Shown here one piece after another: positions 25,803 through 34,008 of a stretch of 64,000 bases of DNA. Source of the stretch: Streptomyces sp. TRM64462 (lineage in GTDB: Bacteria; Actinomycetota; Actinomycetes; Streptomycetales; Streptomycetaceae); NCBI RefSeq assembly GCF_013362995.1, contig NZ_JABWDV010000381.1:1-64000 (forward strand). The letters run 5' to 3'. A program made the position numbers and the translations under genes. The stretch's first letter is position 1. Every line of letters begins with the position of its first letter. A model generated the notes under the pieces. The model had not been told where the DNA came from. It made no database searches and saw nothing but the letters and a program-made list of their open reading frames with translations.

Positions 25803-26501
25803 TCAGGCCGCGTAGGGGTGGGCGGTGCGGGCGGTGCGCAGCGCGCCGCCCCACCAGGCGAGCTGGTCGAGGAGCTTCTTCGCGGCCGCGTCGGGGCCCG
25901 TGGGGTCCTTGGGGGTGCCGTCGTCGGCGAAGAGGGCGCCGGCGTTGTGGAAGGAGACCGTGTCGCGGACGGTCACGCTGTGCAGCTCGGCGAAGACCTG
26001 GCGGAGCTGCTCGACCGCGCGCAGGCCGCCGGACACGCCGCCGTACGAGACGAAGCCGACGGGCTTGGCCTGCCACTCCTGGTAGTGCCAGTCGATGAGG
26101 CTCTTGAGGGCGGCGGGGAAGGAGTGGTTGTACTCGGGGGTGAGGACGACGAACGCGTCGGCGGCGGCGAGGCGGGGGCTGACCTTGCCGAGCTCGGCGC
26201 GGACGGCGGGGGCGGGGTTGAAGGAGAGGGCGGTGGGGAGGTCGGTCTCGGCGAGGTCGACGACGTCGGCGGTGAGGTCGTCGCGCTCACGGATCCGGGA
26301 GAGGAACCAGTCGGCCACGACGGGGCCGAAGCGGCCTTCGCGGTTGCTGCCGAGGATGAGGGCGACCCGCAGGGGCGCGGCCTCCGTGGCGGTGGCGGCC
26401 GCGGGCTCCGTGGCGGGCGCGGGCCCCGTGGCGGGCGCGGGCGCGGCCTCCGTGGCGGGCGCGGGCTGGTTCGCGGGCGTCTCATGCGTGGTGAGGTCCA
26501 T
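25803..26501 (-). CDS. NADPH-dependent FMN reductase, SoxR-regulated
   Basis: The 232-aa flavodoxin-like reductase has VALILGSNREGRFGPVVADW (FMN phosphate loop), VVLTPEYNHSFPAALKSLID and SYGGVSGG. An unusual Ala/Pro/Thr-rich N-terminal extension of about 45 residues (repeated APATEPA-like units) precedes it. ATG 26501 is chosen because a SoxR-type promoter puts -10 GAGGCT exactly 7 nt upstream, predicting a leaderless message. The frame also has GTG 26516, but that lies inside the promoter. In S. coelicolor an FMN reductase (from memory SCO2478) is a known SoxR target induced by redox-active antibiotics. Confidence 0.88.
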   Translation of the reverse strand: MDLTTHETPANQPAPATEAAPAPATGPAPATEPAAATATEAAPLRVALILGSNREGRFGPVVADWFLSRIRERDDLTADVVDLAETDLPTALSFNPAPAVRAELGKVSPRLAAADAFVVLTPEYNHSFPAALKSLIDWHYQEWQAKPVGFVSYGGVSGGLRAVEQLRQVFAELHSVTVRDTVSFHNAGALFADDGTPKDPTGPDAAAKKLLDQLAWWGGALRTARTAHPYAA

Positions 26502-26507
26502 GCGCAG

Positions 26508-26539
26508 GAGCCTCACACCTCAACCAAACTTGAGGTCAA
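26508..26539 (-). promoter_or_regulatory. SoxR box and promoter of the FMN reductase gene
   Basis: The 18-bp dyad CCTCAACCAAACTTGAGG (26518-26535) matches the SoxR operator shape, CCTCAA-N6-TTGAGG. On the minus strand it fills a 19-bp spacer between -35 TTGACC and -10 GAGGCT, the elongated spacing typical of MerR-family activation. Confidence 0.88.
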
Positions 26540-26720
26540 GCGCCGATCACGTCACCCATTCGGAACGCCCTCCGCCTGACCGCGTGTCACCGCCCTGACC
26601 TGCGCGGATACGGCCGGATGCGAGCTTGCCTGACGGGGCATCAGCAGGCGGAGCGCGGCGCTCGCGCCTTACCTCGGAGTCAGACACACCCGCCCGAAGC
26701 GCCTGCCCGGAGGACCCCCC

Positions 26721-27299
26721 ATGCGCCCCACTGCCCGCTCGCTGACCGGTACCGCGCTCGCGGCCGTCTGCCTCGGCGCCCTCTCCGCCCTCACCGCGCC
26801 GTCGGCGTACGCCGGTGACTTCGGGGCGCTGGAGGTGAACCCGTCCACCGCCTCCCCCGGCACCACCGTCACCGTCAGCACCCGGGCGTGCGGGCCGAAG
26901 GGGCACGGCGTGGGCGACGCGCAGGCGCTGGGCGCGGGCGAGTTCAAGCTGCGGCCCGGCGCGCACAAGGAGCTCGCGGTCGGCCAGTTCGAGGTCCCGA
27001 AGCACACCAAGCCGGGCCGTTACGGCATCGGCGTGGCCTGCGACAACGGCAAGACCGCCACCGGCGACCTGGTCGTCAAGCACGGCGGTGGCGGCGGGCA
27101 CGAGCACCACCGCCCCACCCACGAGCCGCCCCACCACCAGGAGCACGACGGGCCGCGCGGTCATGTGAAGACCGGCGTGGGCGGCAGCGTCGGCCCGGAC
27201 ACCACCCGGGTCGCGGCCGGCGTGGCGGTGCTCCTGGCGGCCGCGGGCGGTGGCGCGTGGCTGCTGCGCCGCCGGGCGAACGGCGGCCAGGGCGGCTGA
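26721..27299 (+). CDS. Secreted, C-terminally anchored surface protein; possible sortase substrate
   Basis: The 192-aa protein has a signal peptide (SLTGTALAAVCLGALSALTA, cleavage near AYAGD at residues 30-33) and an Ig-like/CARDB-like beta domain (LEVNPSTASPGTTVTVSTRA). A His/Pro/Gly-rich spacer (HEHHRPTHEPPHHQEHDG) follows, then VKTGVGGSVGPDTTR before a C-terminal membrane helix and the basic tail LLRRRANGG. The order spacer - helix - basic tail is that of cell-wall sorting signals, but there is no LPxTG. It sits just upstream of a class F sortase, its likely partner. CGGAGGACCCCCC precedes the ATG. Confidence 0.75.
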   Translation: MRPTARSLTGTALAAVCLGALSALTAPSAYAGDFGALEVNPSTASPGTTVTVSTRACGPKGHGVGDAQALGAGEFKLRPGAHKELAVGQFEVPKHTKPGRYGIGVACDNGKTATGDLVVKHGGGGGHEHHRPTHEPPHHQEHDGPRGHVKTGVGGSVGPDTTRVAAGVAVLLAAAGGGAWLLRRRANGGQGG

Positions 27300-27474
27300 C
27301 CGACCGGGCGACCGACGGGCCGGCCCCGCCGACTGACGCGCCCGAGCAGCTCACAGGCCCAGGCGGCTGACGCCCCCGGGCGTGGGCACCGGCACTCCCA
27401 AGGTCCCGGCCCCCGGCCACCGAGCCGGCCACCGGCCCCCAGGTCCAGCCCCGGCCCCCGCGCCCCCACCAGCT

Positions 27475-27519
27475 CCCCGCCCCCGCCGCGCGGCCCCCGA
27501 GACGGCGGCGGGGGCGGGG
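27475..27519. terminator. Long GC hairpin between surface protein and sortase
   Basis: Arms CCCCGCCCCCGCCG (27475-27488) and CGGCGGGGGCGGGG (27506-27519) pair over 14 bp with a 17-nt loop. It may be a terminator or attenuator limiting read-through into the sortase gene. The surrounding 280-bp gap is otherwise C-rich and shows no gene. Confidence 0.65.
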
Positions 27520-27579
27520 GGACCCCGTACCGACGTCCGGGGGCCCCGATTCCAGGGCCCCGCACCGGAGGACGACCGC

Positions 27580-28215
27580 ATGAGCAGTCCCGTCGAGTCG
27601 CCGGCCCGCAGCAAGGGCTGGGGCATAGCCGTGGCGGCGTGCGTCGGCCTGTGGCTGGTGCAGAGCGGCTCCGCCGAGGTCACGCCGCCGGTCCCGTCCG
27701 CCGCCGAGGCGTTCGCCGCCGGACCCGGGTGGCACACGTCGGCGGCCGCCGAACCGCTCCCCGCCTCCGCACCCGTACGCGTCCGCATCCCGCGCATCGG
27801 CGTCGACGCCCCGGTCATCCGGCTCGGCCTCGGCCCCGACGGCAGCCTGGACGTCCCGCCCGCCGGCCACCGCAACGTGGCCGGCTGGTACAAGGACGGC
27901 ACCCCGCCGGGCGCCCTCGGCACGGCGATCATGGCCGGCCATGTCGACAACGCCCAGGGCCCGGCCGTCTTCTACGCGCTCGGCTCCCTGAAGAAGGGCG
28001 ACCGGATCGAGGTCGCCCGGCTCGACGGGCGCACGGCGGTGTTCACGGTCGACGCGGTCGAGGTGTACGACAACGACGCCTTCCCCGACGACAAGGTGTA
28101 CGGGCGGGCCGACCGCGCCGAGCTGCGCGTGATCACCTGCGGCGGCGCGTTCTCGCCGAAGAGCGGCTACCAGGGCAACGTCGTCGCGTACGCCCACCTC
28201 ATCGGCGCCCGGTGA
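27580..28215 (+). CDS. Class F sortase (cysteine transpeptidase)
   Basis: The 211-aa protein has one N-terminal membrane segment (GWGIAVAACVGLWLVQSG), a flexible linker, and a sortase barrel beginning VRVRIPRIGVDAPVI. The catalytic His is in IMAGHVDN (about residue 119) and the catalytic Cys in LRVITCGGAF (about 188). Class F sortases are common in actinobacteria and cleave LPxTG-like signals; their substrates are poorly known. GGAGG sits 8 nt before ATG 27580. The upstream Pro-rich frame from 27382 lacks a ribosome site and is not taken as coding. Confidence 0.88.
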   Translation: MSSPVESPARSKGWGIAVAACVGLWLVQSGSAEVTPPVPSAAEAFAAGPGWHTSAAAEPLPASAPVRVRIPRIGVDAPVIRLGLGPDGSLDVPPAGHRNVAGWYKDGTPPGALGTAIMAGHVDNAQGPAVFYALGSLKKGDRIEVARLDGRTAVFTVDAVEVYDNDAFPDDKVYGRADRAELRVITCGGAFSPKSGYQGNVVAYAHLIGAR

Positions 28216-28237
28216 CGGACCGCCCCCCGGACACGAC

Positions 28238-29017
28238 CTACCCCCACTGGTCGAACGCCAGCTTCACCACCAGCGAGAACACGACCACCAGCAGCACCCC
28301 GCGCACGAACTCCGCGCCCTTCCGCAGCGCCGTCCGCGCCCCCAGCGTCCCGCCCGCCAGGTTGAACACGGCCATCAGCGCCGCCAGCCGCCACAGCACG
28401 TTGCCCTGGTACGCGAACATCGCCAGCGCCCCCGCGTTCGTGCACACGTTGACGACCTTGGCCGTGGCCGACGCGGTCACCAGGTCCAGGTGGAGTACCG
28501 CCGTGAGCGCCAGCACCAGGAACGTACCCGTGCCCGGCCCGAACAGCCCGTCGTAGAAGCCGATCCCGCCGCCCACCAGCACGATCGCGGTGACCACCCG
28601 GGCCCGCCGCACCGGCCCGTCGGGCGCGTGCCCGGTCCCGAAGGAGGGCCGCAGCAGCACGAAGGCCGCGACGCCCACCAGGACGGCCAGGATGACCGGC
28701 CTCAGCACCTCGCTGCTGATCCCCGCCGCGAAGAACGCCCCGCCCATCGACCCGGCCAGCGCGGCCAGCCCGATCCGTACGGCCGTCCACACCTGCACCG
28801 GCGCCTTGCGCACGTATGTGACGGCGGCGCCGGTCGTGCCGACGATGGCCACCGCCTTGTTGGTGCCGAGGCACTGGGCCGCCGGGACCTGCGGCACGCC
28901 CAGCAGCAGCGCCGGCAGGAGCAGCAGCCCGCCGCCGCCCACCACGGCGTCGATCCAGCCCGCCAGGAGCGCGGCGAGGCAGAGCAGCACGAGGGCGGTG
29001 AGCGAGATGTCCGGCAT
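28238..29017 (-). CDS. TauE/SafE (TSUP, DUF81) membrane permease
   Basis: The 259-aa protein has about eight hydrophobic helices and the TSUP hallmarks GWIDAVVGGGGLLLLPALL in the first half and GFYDGLFGPGTGTFL in the second, the expected inverted repeat. Family members move sulfite, sulfonates or other organic anions; the substrate here is unknown. ATG 29017 is favoured because TAGGGT lies 7 nt before it and no Shine-Dalgarno exists; ATG 29023 is the alternative. It is divergent from the nitrite reductase operon, so a role in anion or nitrite traffic is possible but unproven. Confidence 0.85.
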   Translation of the reverse strand: MPDISLTALVLLCLAALLAGWIDAVVGGGGLLLLPALLLGVPQVPAAQCLGTNKAVAIVGTTGAAVTYVRKAPVQVWTAVRIGLAALAGSMGGAFFAAGISSEVLRPVILAVLVGVAAFVLLRPSFGTGHAPDGPVRRARVVTAIVLVGGGIGFYDGLFGPGTGTFLVLALTAVLHLDLVTASATAKVVNVCTNAGALAMFAYQGNVLWRLAALMAVFNLAGGTLGARTALRKGAEFVRGVLLVVVFSLVVKLAFDQWG

Positions 29018-29107
29018 GCGCATGACCCTATGACCCGAGCGCGGGGGCGTGGGCGGCAGCCCCTCACGCCCCCCGCCGCTCCCCGCTGAGGTCAGCTTTC
29101 CTCCCGT

Positions 29108-29150
29108 GAAACAAACGGGATCCCGCCGGGTAACACCGCCGACGCACGCT
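29108..29150 (+). promoter_or_regulatory. GlnR-like array and -10 hexamer before the nir operon
   Basis: Pentamers GAAAC (29108), GATCC (29119), GTAAC (29130) and GACGC (29141) are separated by six bases each. CACGCT (29145-29150) then lies exactly 7 nt before ATG 29158. GAAAC and GTAAC match known GlnR half-sites. The last 31 bases resemble the nasA leader strongly. Confidence 0.6.
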
Positions 29151-29157
29151 GCTGGAC

Positions 29158-30342
29158 ATGAGTTCACGGATCGTGGTGGTCGGCGGAGGTACGGCGGGCG
29201 CACGCCTCGCCGAGCGGCTGCCCGTCACCCTGCTCGGCGAGGAGCCGCACGCCCCCTACAACAGGGTGCTGCTCGCGGACGTCCTGGCCGGCCGGTACGG
29301 GCCCGAGGTCATCGCCCTCCCCGCACCCCGGGGCGCGGCGGTGCGGCGCGGTGTACGCGTCACCCGCGTCGACCGGGAGGCCCGCGAGGTGCACTGCGAC
29401 GACGGCACCCGGGTCGCATACGACCGGCTGGTTCTGGCCACCGGCTCCAACCCGGTGCTGCCGCCCCTGCGCGGCCTGGCCGGCACCGGCAGGCTGCCCG
29501 CAGGGGTGCACGCGTTCCGCACGCTCGACGACTGTCTGGCCCTGGACGCGCTGGTACGCCCCGGGGCGCGGGCCGTGGTGATCGGCGGCGGCCTCCTCGG
29601 GGTCTCCGCCGCCCGCGCCCTGGCGGCCAGAGGCGCCGACGTGATGCTGGCCCAGCAGGGCGAGCACCTCATGGAGCGCCAGCTCGACGCGAACGCGTCG
29701 CGACTGCTCCGCCACCACCTGGCCGCCGACCTCGGGGTCGAGGTGCACACCGAGTGCCGGGTGCGCGGCCTGAAGGTCGAGGACGGCGCCGTCAGGGCCG
29801 TCGAACTGGCCGACGGGTTCGTGCTGGACGCGGACCTCGTCGTGGTGGCGTGCGGGGTGCGCCCGCGGGTGGGCCTCGCCCTGGAGGCGGGCCTGGACGT
29901 GCGGCGCGGCATCGTCGTGGACGACGAGTTGCGCACCTCCGACCCGTACATCCACGCCGTCGGTGACTGCGCCGAGCACGACGGCCGGCTCTACGGCCTG
30001 GCGGGTGCCGCCCTGGAGCAGGCCGACGTCCTCGCGGACCTGCTGACGGGCGGCACCGCCGCCTACCGCGGCACCCGCGCCCTGACCCGCCTCAGCCTGG
30101 ACGCCCTCGAACTCGCCGCGTTCGGCGACGCGGTACCGCAGCCGGGCGACGACACGGTCCAGCTGGCCGACGCGACCCGCGGGGCGTACCGGAAGGTCGT
30201 CGTCCGCGGCGACCGCCTGGTCGGCGGCGTCCTGCTGGGCGACCTCGGTGCGGTCGGGACGCTCGCCCGGGCGTGGGAGGGCGACGAGGCCCTCCCGGAC
30301 GCGCCCCTGCTCCACCTGCTCACCCATGACGGAGGCTCCTGA
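29158..30342 (+). CDS. FAD/NAD(P)-dependent oxidoreductase of the nitrite reductase operon
   Basis: The 394-aa flavoprotein starts MSSRIVVVGGGTAGARLAER and has a second dinucleotide fold at RAVVIGGGLLGVSAARALA (about residue 142) plus a C-terminal AVGDCAEHDG FAD segment. It resembles the N-terminal NADH-oxidising part of NirB, without the iron-sulfur or siroheme domains. It lies one base before nirB, so it is likely an extra electron-input or assembly subunit. S. coelicolor has a similar tandem pair called nirB1/nirB2. The start follows the GlnR-like module with no Shine-Dalgarno. Confidence 0.8.
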   Translation: MSSRIVVVGGGTAGARLAERLPVTLLGEEPHAPYNRVLLADVLAGRYGPEVIALPAPRGAAVRRGVRVTRVDREAREVHCDDGTRVAYDRLVLATGSNPVLPPLRGLAGTGRLPAGVHAFRTLDDCLALDALVRPGARAVVIGGGLLGVSAARALAARGADVMLAQQGEHLMERQLDANASRLLRHHLAADLGVEVHTECRVRGLKVEDGAVRAVELADGFVLDADLVVVACGVRPRVGLALEAGLDVRRGIVVDDELRTSDPYIHAVGDCAEHDGRLYGLAGAALEQADVLADLLTGGTAAYRGTRALTRLSLDALELAAFGDAVPQPGDDTVQLADATRGAYRKVVVRGDRLVGGVLLGDLGAVGTLARAWEGDEALPDAPLLHLLTHDGGS

Positions 30343-30343
30343 C

Positions 30344-32866
30344 ATGCCGAACACGCCCGGGGCTGCGAACACGCCCACCATCGTCCTCGTCGGCCACGGC
30401 ATGGTCGGCCAGCGCTTCCTGGAGGCACTCGCCGAGCGCGGCACGACCGAGCGGGCGCGGGTGGTCGTCCTGTGCGAGGAGCCCCGTCCCGCGTACGACA
30501 GGGTCCAGCTCACCTCGTACTTCTCCGGCAGGACGCCCGACGACCTGTCGATGGTGCCCGACGGCTTCATGGCGGAGCACGGCATCGAGCTGCACACCGA
30601 CGACCCGGCGGTCGCCGTCGACCGCGCGGCCCGCACGGTGACGGCTCGGTCGGGCGCCACGTTCGCGTACGACACGCTGGTCCTGGCGACCGGCTCGTAC
30701 CCCTTCGTGCCTCCCGTGCCGGGCAAGGACGCGACGGGCTGTTTCGTCTACCGCACGATCGAGGACCTCCTCGCGATCGAGGAGTACGCGAAGAACTCGA
30801 CGACCGGCGCGGTCGTCGGCGGCGGTCTGCTGGGCCTGGAGGCGGCGGGCGCGCTCAAGGGCCTCGGCCTGGACGCGCACATCGTGGAGTTCGCGCCCCG
30901 GCTGATGCCGGTGCAGGTCGACGAGGGCGGCGGCGCGGCGCTGCTGCGCACCATCGAGGGCATGGGCCTCCAGGTCCACACCGGTGTCGGCACGCAGGAG
31001 GTCGTCGTCGGTGAGGACGGCGCGGTCACCGGGATGAGGCTGTCGGACGGCTCCGAGCTCGCCACGGACCTGGTGGTGTTCTCGGCCGGTGTCCGCCCCC
31101 GCGACCAGCTCGCCCGCGACTGCGGCCTGGAGGTCGGGGAGCGCGGCGGCGTCAAGGTCGACGAGCAGTGCCGTACGTCGGACCCGGCGGTGTTCGCGAT
31201 CGGCGAGTGCGCGCTCGCGGCGGACGGCCGCGTGTACGGCCTGGTGGCGCCGGGCTACGAGATGGCGCTGACGGCGGCGGACACGATCGCGGGGCAGGAG
31301 TCGGCGTTCACCGGTGCGGACCTGTCGACGAAGCTGAAGCTGCTGGGCGTGGACGTGGCGTCGTTCGGTGACGCGCACGGCACGGCCGAGGGCTGCCTGG
31401 ACGTCGTGTACGCGGACTCGCGGGCCGGGATCTACAAGAAGCTGGTCGTGTCGCCGGAGGGCGCGCTGCTGGGCGGTGTGCTGGTCGGCGACGCCGACTC
31501 GTACGGGATGCTGCGGCCGCTGACCGGGTCGGTGCCGCCGGTCTCGCCCGAGCAGCTGGTGCTGCCGGCGGGCGCGGGCGCGCCGGTGGCGCTGGGCCCG
31601 GAGGCGCTGCCGGACGACGCGGTGATCTGCTCCTGCCACAATGTGACCAAGGGCGCGATCTGCGAGCACACCACGCTGCCCGAGGTGAAGAAGTGCACCA
31701 AGGCCGGTACGGGCTGCGGCAGTTGCGTCAAGGTCATCCAGCAGCTCCTGCCGAAGAGCGGCGACGGCGGCCTGTGCGGGTGCTTCGCCAAGACGCGCCA
31801 GGAGCTGTACGAGATCGTGCAGGTGCTGCGGATCACGTCGTACGCCGAACTCCTCGACCGGTACGGGCGGGAGGCGGCCAGGGGCGGCGAGGGCTGCGAG
31901 ATCTGCAAGCCGGTGGTCGCCTCGATCCTGGCGTCCCTGTCGCACGGCTACATCCTGGAGGGCGAGCAGGCGGCGCTGCAGGACACCAACGACCACTTCC
32001 TCGCCAACATGCAGAAGAACGGCTCGTACTCGATCGTGCCGCGCATCCCCGGCGGTGAGATCACGCCGGAGAAGCTCATCGTGATCGGTGAGGTGGCCCG
32101 GGACTTCGGGCTCTACACGAAGATCACGGGCGGTCAGCGGATCGACATGTTCGGAGCGCGCGTCGAGCAGCTCCCGGCGATCTGGGCGCGGCTCGTGGAC
32201 GCGGGCTTCGAGTCGGGGCACGCGTACGGCAAGGCGCTGCGGACCGTGAAGTCCTGCGTGGGGCAGACCTGGTGCCGGTACGGCGTGCAGGACTCGGTGC
32301 GCATGGCGATCGACCTGGAGCTGCGCTACCGGGGGCTGCGGGCGCCGCACAAGCTGAAGTCGGCGGTGTCCGGCTGTCAGCGCGAGTGCGCGGAGGCCCA
32401 GTCGAAGGACTTCGGCGTCATCGCCACGGCCAACGGCTGGAACCTGTACGTCGGCGGCAACGGCGGCGCGACGCCGCGCCACGCGGACCTGCTGGCCAAG
32501 GACCTGTCCGACGCCGAGCTGATCCGGCTGATCGACCGGTTCCTCATGTACTACATCCGCACGGCGGAGCGCCTGGAGCGTACGGCGCCGTGGGTGGAGC
32601 GGATCGGTCTCGACCACGTACGGGAGGTCGTGGTCGAGGACTCTCTGGGCATCGGCGACGAGCTGGACGCGCTGATGGCCCGGCATGTGGCGCGGTACCG
32701 CGACGAGTGGGCCGAGACGCTTCAGGACCCGGAGCGGCTGCGCCGGTTCGTGTCCTTCGTGAACGCCCCGGAGACACCGGACCCGTCGGTGCGGTTCATG
32801 CCGGAGCGGGACCAGATCAAGCCCGACCTGACGGTCCTCACCCTGGAAGGGGTCACCGCCCGATGA
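30344..32866 (+). CDS. nirB: NADH-dependent nitrite reductase large subunit
   Basis: The 840-aa enzyme reduces nitrite to ammonium in the cytoplasm. Domains in order are: FAD/NADH oxidoreductase (1-410, start VLVGHGMVGQRFLEAL); BFD-like [2Fe-2S] domain with CSCHNVTKGAIC and CGSC (about 428-455); a second cysteine set CGCF...CEIC; then the sulfite/nitrite reductase halves with siroheme-[4Fe-4S] ligands CVGQTWC (about 637) and CQREC (about 678). GGAGG lies 8 nt upstream. It overlaps nirD by 4 bp. Siroheme may come from the chelatase at 20.2 kb. Confidence 0.96.
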   Translation: MPNTPGAANTPTIVLVGHGMVGQRFLEALAERGTTERARVVVLCEEPRPAYDRVQLTSYFSGRTPDDLSMVPDGFMAEHGIELHTDDPAVAVDRAARTVTARSGATFAYDTLVLATGSYPFVPPVPGKDATGCFVYRTIEDLLAIEEYAKNSTTGAVVGGGLLGLEAAGALKGLGLDAHIVEFAPRLMPVQVDEGGGAALLRTIEGMGLQVHTGVGTQEVVVGEDGAVTGMRLSDGSELATDLVVFSAGVRPRDQLARDCGLEVGERGGVKVDEQCRTSDPAVFAIGECALAADGRVYGLVAPGYEMALTAADTIAGQESAFTGADLSTKLKLLGVDVASFGDAHGTAEGCLDVVYADSRAGIYKKLVVSPEGALLGGVLVGDADSYGMLRPLTGSVPPVSPEQLVLPAGAGAPVALGPEALPDDAVICSCHNVTKGAICEHTTLPEVKKCTKAGTGCGSCVKVIQQLLPKSGDGGLCGCFAKTRQELYEIVQVLRITSYAELLDRYGREAARGGEGCEICKPVVASILASLSHGYILEGEQAALQDTNDHFLANMQKNGSYSIVPRIPGGEITPEKLIVIGEVARDFGLYTKITGGQRIDMFGARVEQLPAIWARLVDAGFESGHAYGKALRTVKSCVGQTWCRYGVQDSVRMAIDLELRYRGLRAPHKLKSAVSGCQRECAEAQSKDFGVIATANGWNLYVGGNGGATPRHADLLAKDLSDAELIRLIDRFLMYYIRTAERLERTAPWVERIGLDHVREVVVEDSLGIGDELDALMARHVARYRDEWAETLQDPERLRRFVSFVNAPETPDPSVRFMPERDQIKPDLTVLTLEGVTAR

Positions 32867-33189
32867 AGCTCGAACTCTCCCCCGTCGACGGGAGCTGGCT
32901 GACGGTGTGCGACATGGACGCGCTGACGCCGGGCCGCGGCATGGCGGCCCTGCTGCCGGACGGCCGGCAGGCGGCACTGTTCCGTGACCGGTCGGGGAAG
33001 CTGTACGCGATCGACAACCGGGACCCGTTCACGGGCGCCCAGGTGCTGTCGCGGGGCCTGATCGGCTCGGCGGACGGCCGGACGTTCGTGGCGTCGCCGC
33101 TGCTGAAGCAGCGCTTCGACCTGGAGACGGGGCGGTGCCTGGACGACGACGAGGTGACGGTGGCGGTGTACCCGGTACGGACGGCCTAG
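32863..33189 (+). CDS. nirD: Nitrite reductase small subunit NirD
   Basis: The 108-aa Rieske-fold partner of NirB begins MKLELSPVDGSWLTVCDMDA. As in typical NirD, the Cys/His iron-sulfur ligands of true Rieske proteins are missing, so it acts structurally. The ATGA overlap with nirB indicates coupled translation. A bidirectional hairpin follows. Confidence 0.92.
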   Translation: MKLELSPVDGSWLTVCDMDALTPGRGMAALLPDGRQAALFRDRSGKLYAIDNRDPFTGAQVLSRGLIGSADGRTFVASPLLKQRFDLETGRCLDDDEVTVAVYPVRTA

Positions 33190-33211
33190 CCGACGGACGG
33201 CTCGGGTTCCG

Positions 33212-33235
33212 GGGCGGGGGCCGCTGCCCCCGCCC
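33212..33235. terminator. Bidirectional terminator between nirD and VOC gene
   Basis: A 10-bp stem, GGGCGGGGGC with GCCCCCGCCC, and a CGCT loop lie between two convergent genes, 22 bp from nirD and 18 bp from the VOC stop. Confidence 0.8.
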
Positions 33236-33253
33236 TGCCGGACGGGCTGAGGC

Positions 33254-33682
33254 TCAGCCCTCGGACTGCTGTGCCGCACGCATCTTGTCGACGTCCATCC
33301 AGACGACCTCCCACAGGTGGTGGTCCGGGTCCTGGAAGGACCGGCCGTACATCCAGTCCCCGTACTCCTGGGGCTCGTTGGACGGGGCGCCGCCGTTGGC
33401 GAGGGCCGCGTCGACGAGCTCGTCGACCTTGGCGCGGCTCTCGGCGCTGAGCGCGATGATGGCCTCGGTGCTGGTGGACGCGTCCGCCACCTCCTTCTTC
33501 GTGAAGCTCTTGAAGAACGGCTCGGTCAGCAGCATCGCGAAGATCGTGTCGCTGAAGACCAGACAGGCGCCGTTCTCGTCGGTGAACTCCGGGTTGAAGG
33601 AGTAGCCGAGCTTCGTCCAGAAGGCCTTGGACGCCTCCAGGTCCTTCACGGGCAGGTTCACGAAGATCATCTGAGCGGTCAT
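33254..33682 (-). CDS. VOC (glyoxalase/bleomycin-resistance-like) family protein
   Basis: The 142-aa single-domain protein shows the VOC beta-alpha-beta pattern. It opens MIFVNLPVKDLEASKAFWTK, has LVFSDTIFAMLLTEP in the middle, and ends RSFQDPDHHLWEVVWMD, where the Glu is a likely metal ligand. VOC proteins include lyases, dioxygenases and antibiotic-binding proteins, so no reaction is assigned. ATG 33682 is chosen over the longer frame because GGAGAG lies 9 nt upstream. Confidence 0.82.
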   Translation of the reverse strand: MTAQMIFVNLPVKDLEASKAFWTKLGYSFNPEFTDENGACLVFSDTIFAMLLTEPFFKSFTKKEVADASTSTEAIIALSAESRAKVDELVDAALANGGAPSNEPQEYGDWMYGRSFQDPDHHLWEVVWMDVDKMRAAQQSEG

Positions 33683-33842
33683 GGCGGGTTCTCTCCATCC
33701 GGTGTGTCGCTTACGCAGGGGTAGACCGGGGGCCCCGGCAGAACTCATCGCCGGCCGGGAAGATCTTTTCCCGCGTTGCGACGCCCGGTCCTCCGATCCA
33801 GCGTCGTCCGCATGGGCTCCACCGGCCGGAGGTCTGGAGCGA

Positions 33843-33940
33843 GCGGCCGGCCGCGCTCAAGGAGCTCCTTGAGAGCTGACCGACGCACGCCGCTTCCCCT
33901 TCATCGGTCGTTGACGCACCGTCAATCCGGGACTCATAGG
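33843..33940 (+). promoter_or_regulatory. Palindrome-rich promoter region of the PhoX-like gene
   Basis: In the 326-bp gap before the PhoX-like gene I see three perfect dyads: GCGGCCGGCCGC (33843-33854), CTCAAGGAGCTCCTTGAG (33856-33873) and TTGACGCACCGTCAA (33911-33925). The last contains a -35-like TTGACG, followed after 18 bp by CATAGG. I see no PHO box. The rest of the gap shows no gene. Confidence 0.55.
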
Positions 33941-34008
33941 TTCCGGCATCGCGCGACCCCGTCGCCGCACGGTGCGGCGGGGCGTCACGACACCCCTCTG
34001 GAGTGACA

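Noticed and set aside
27382-27579. Upstream Pro-rich extension of the sortase frame
   Set aside because: No ribosome site at its start, extreme Pro/Ala composition, and it contains a strong hairpin. The GGAGG before ATG 27580 gives a normal sortase.
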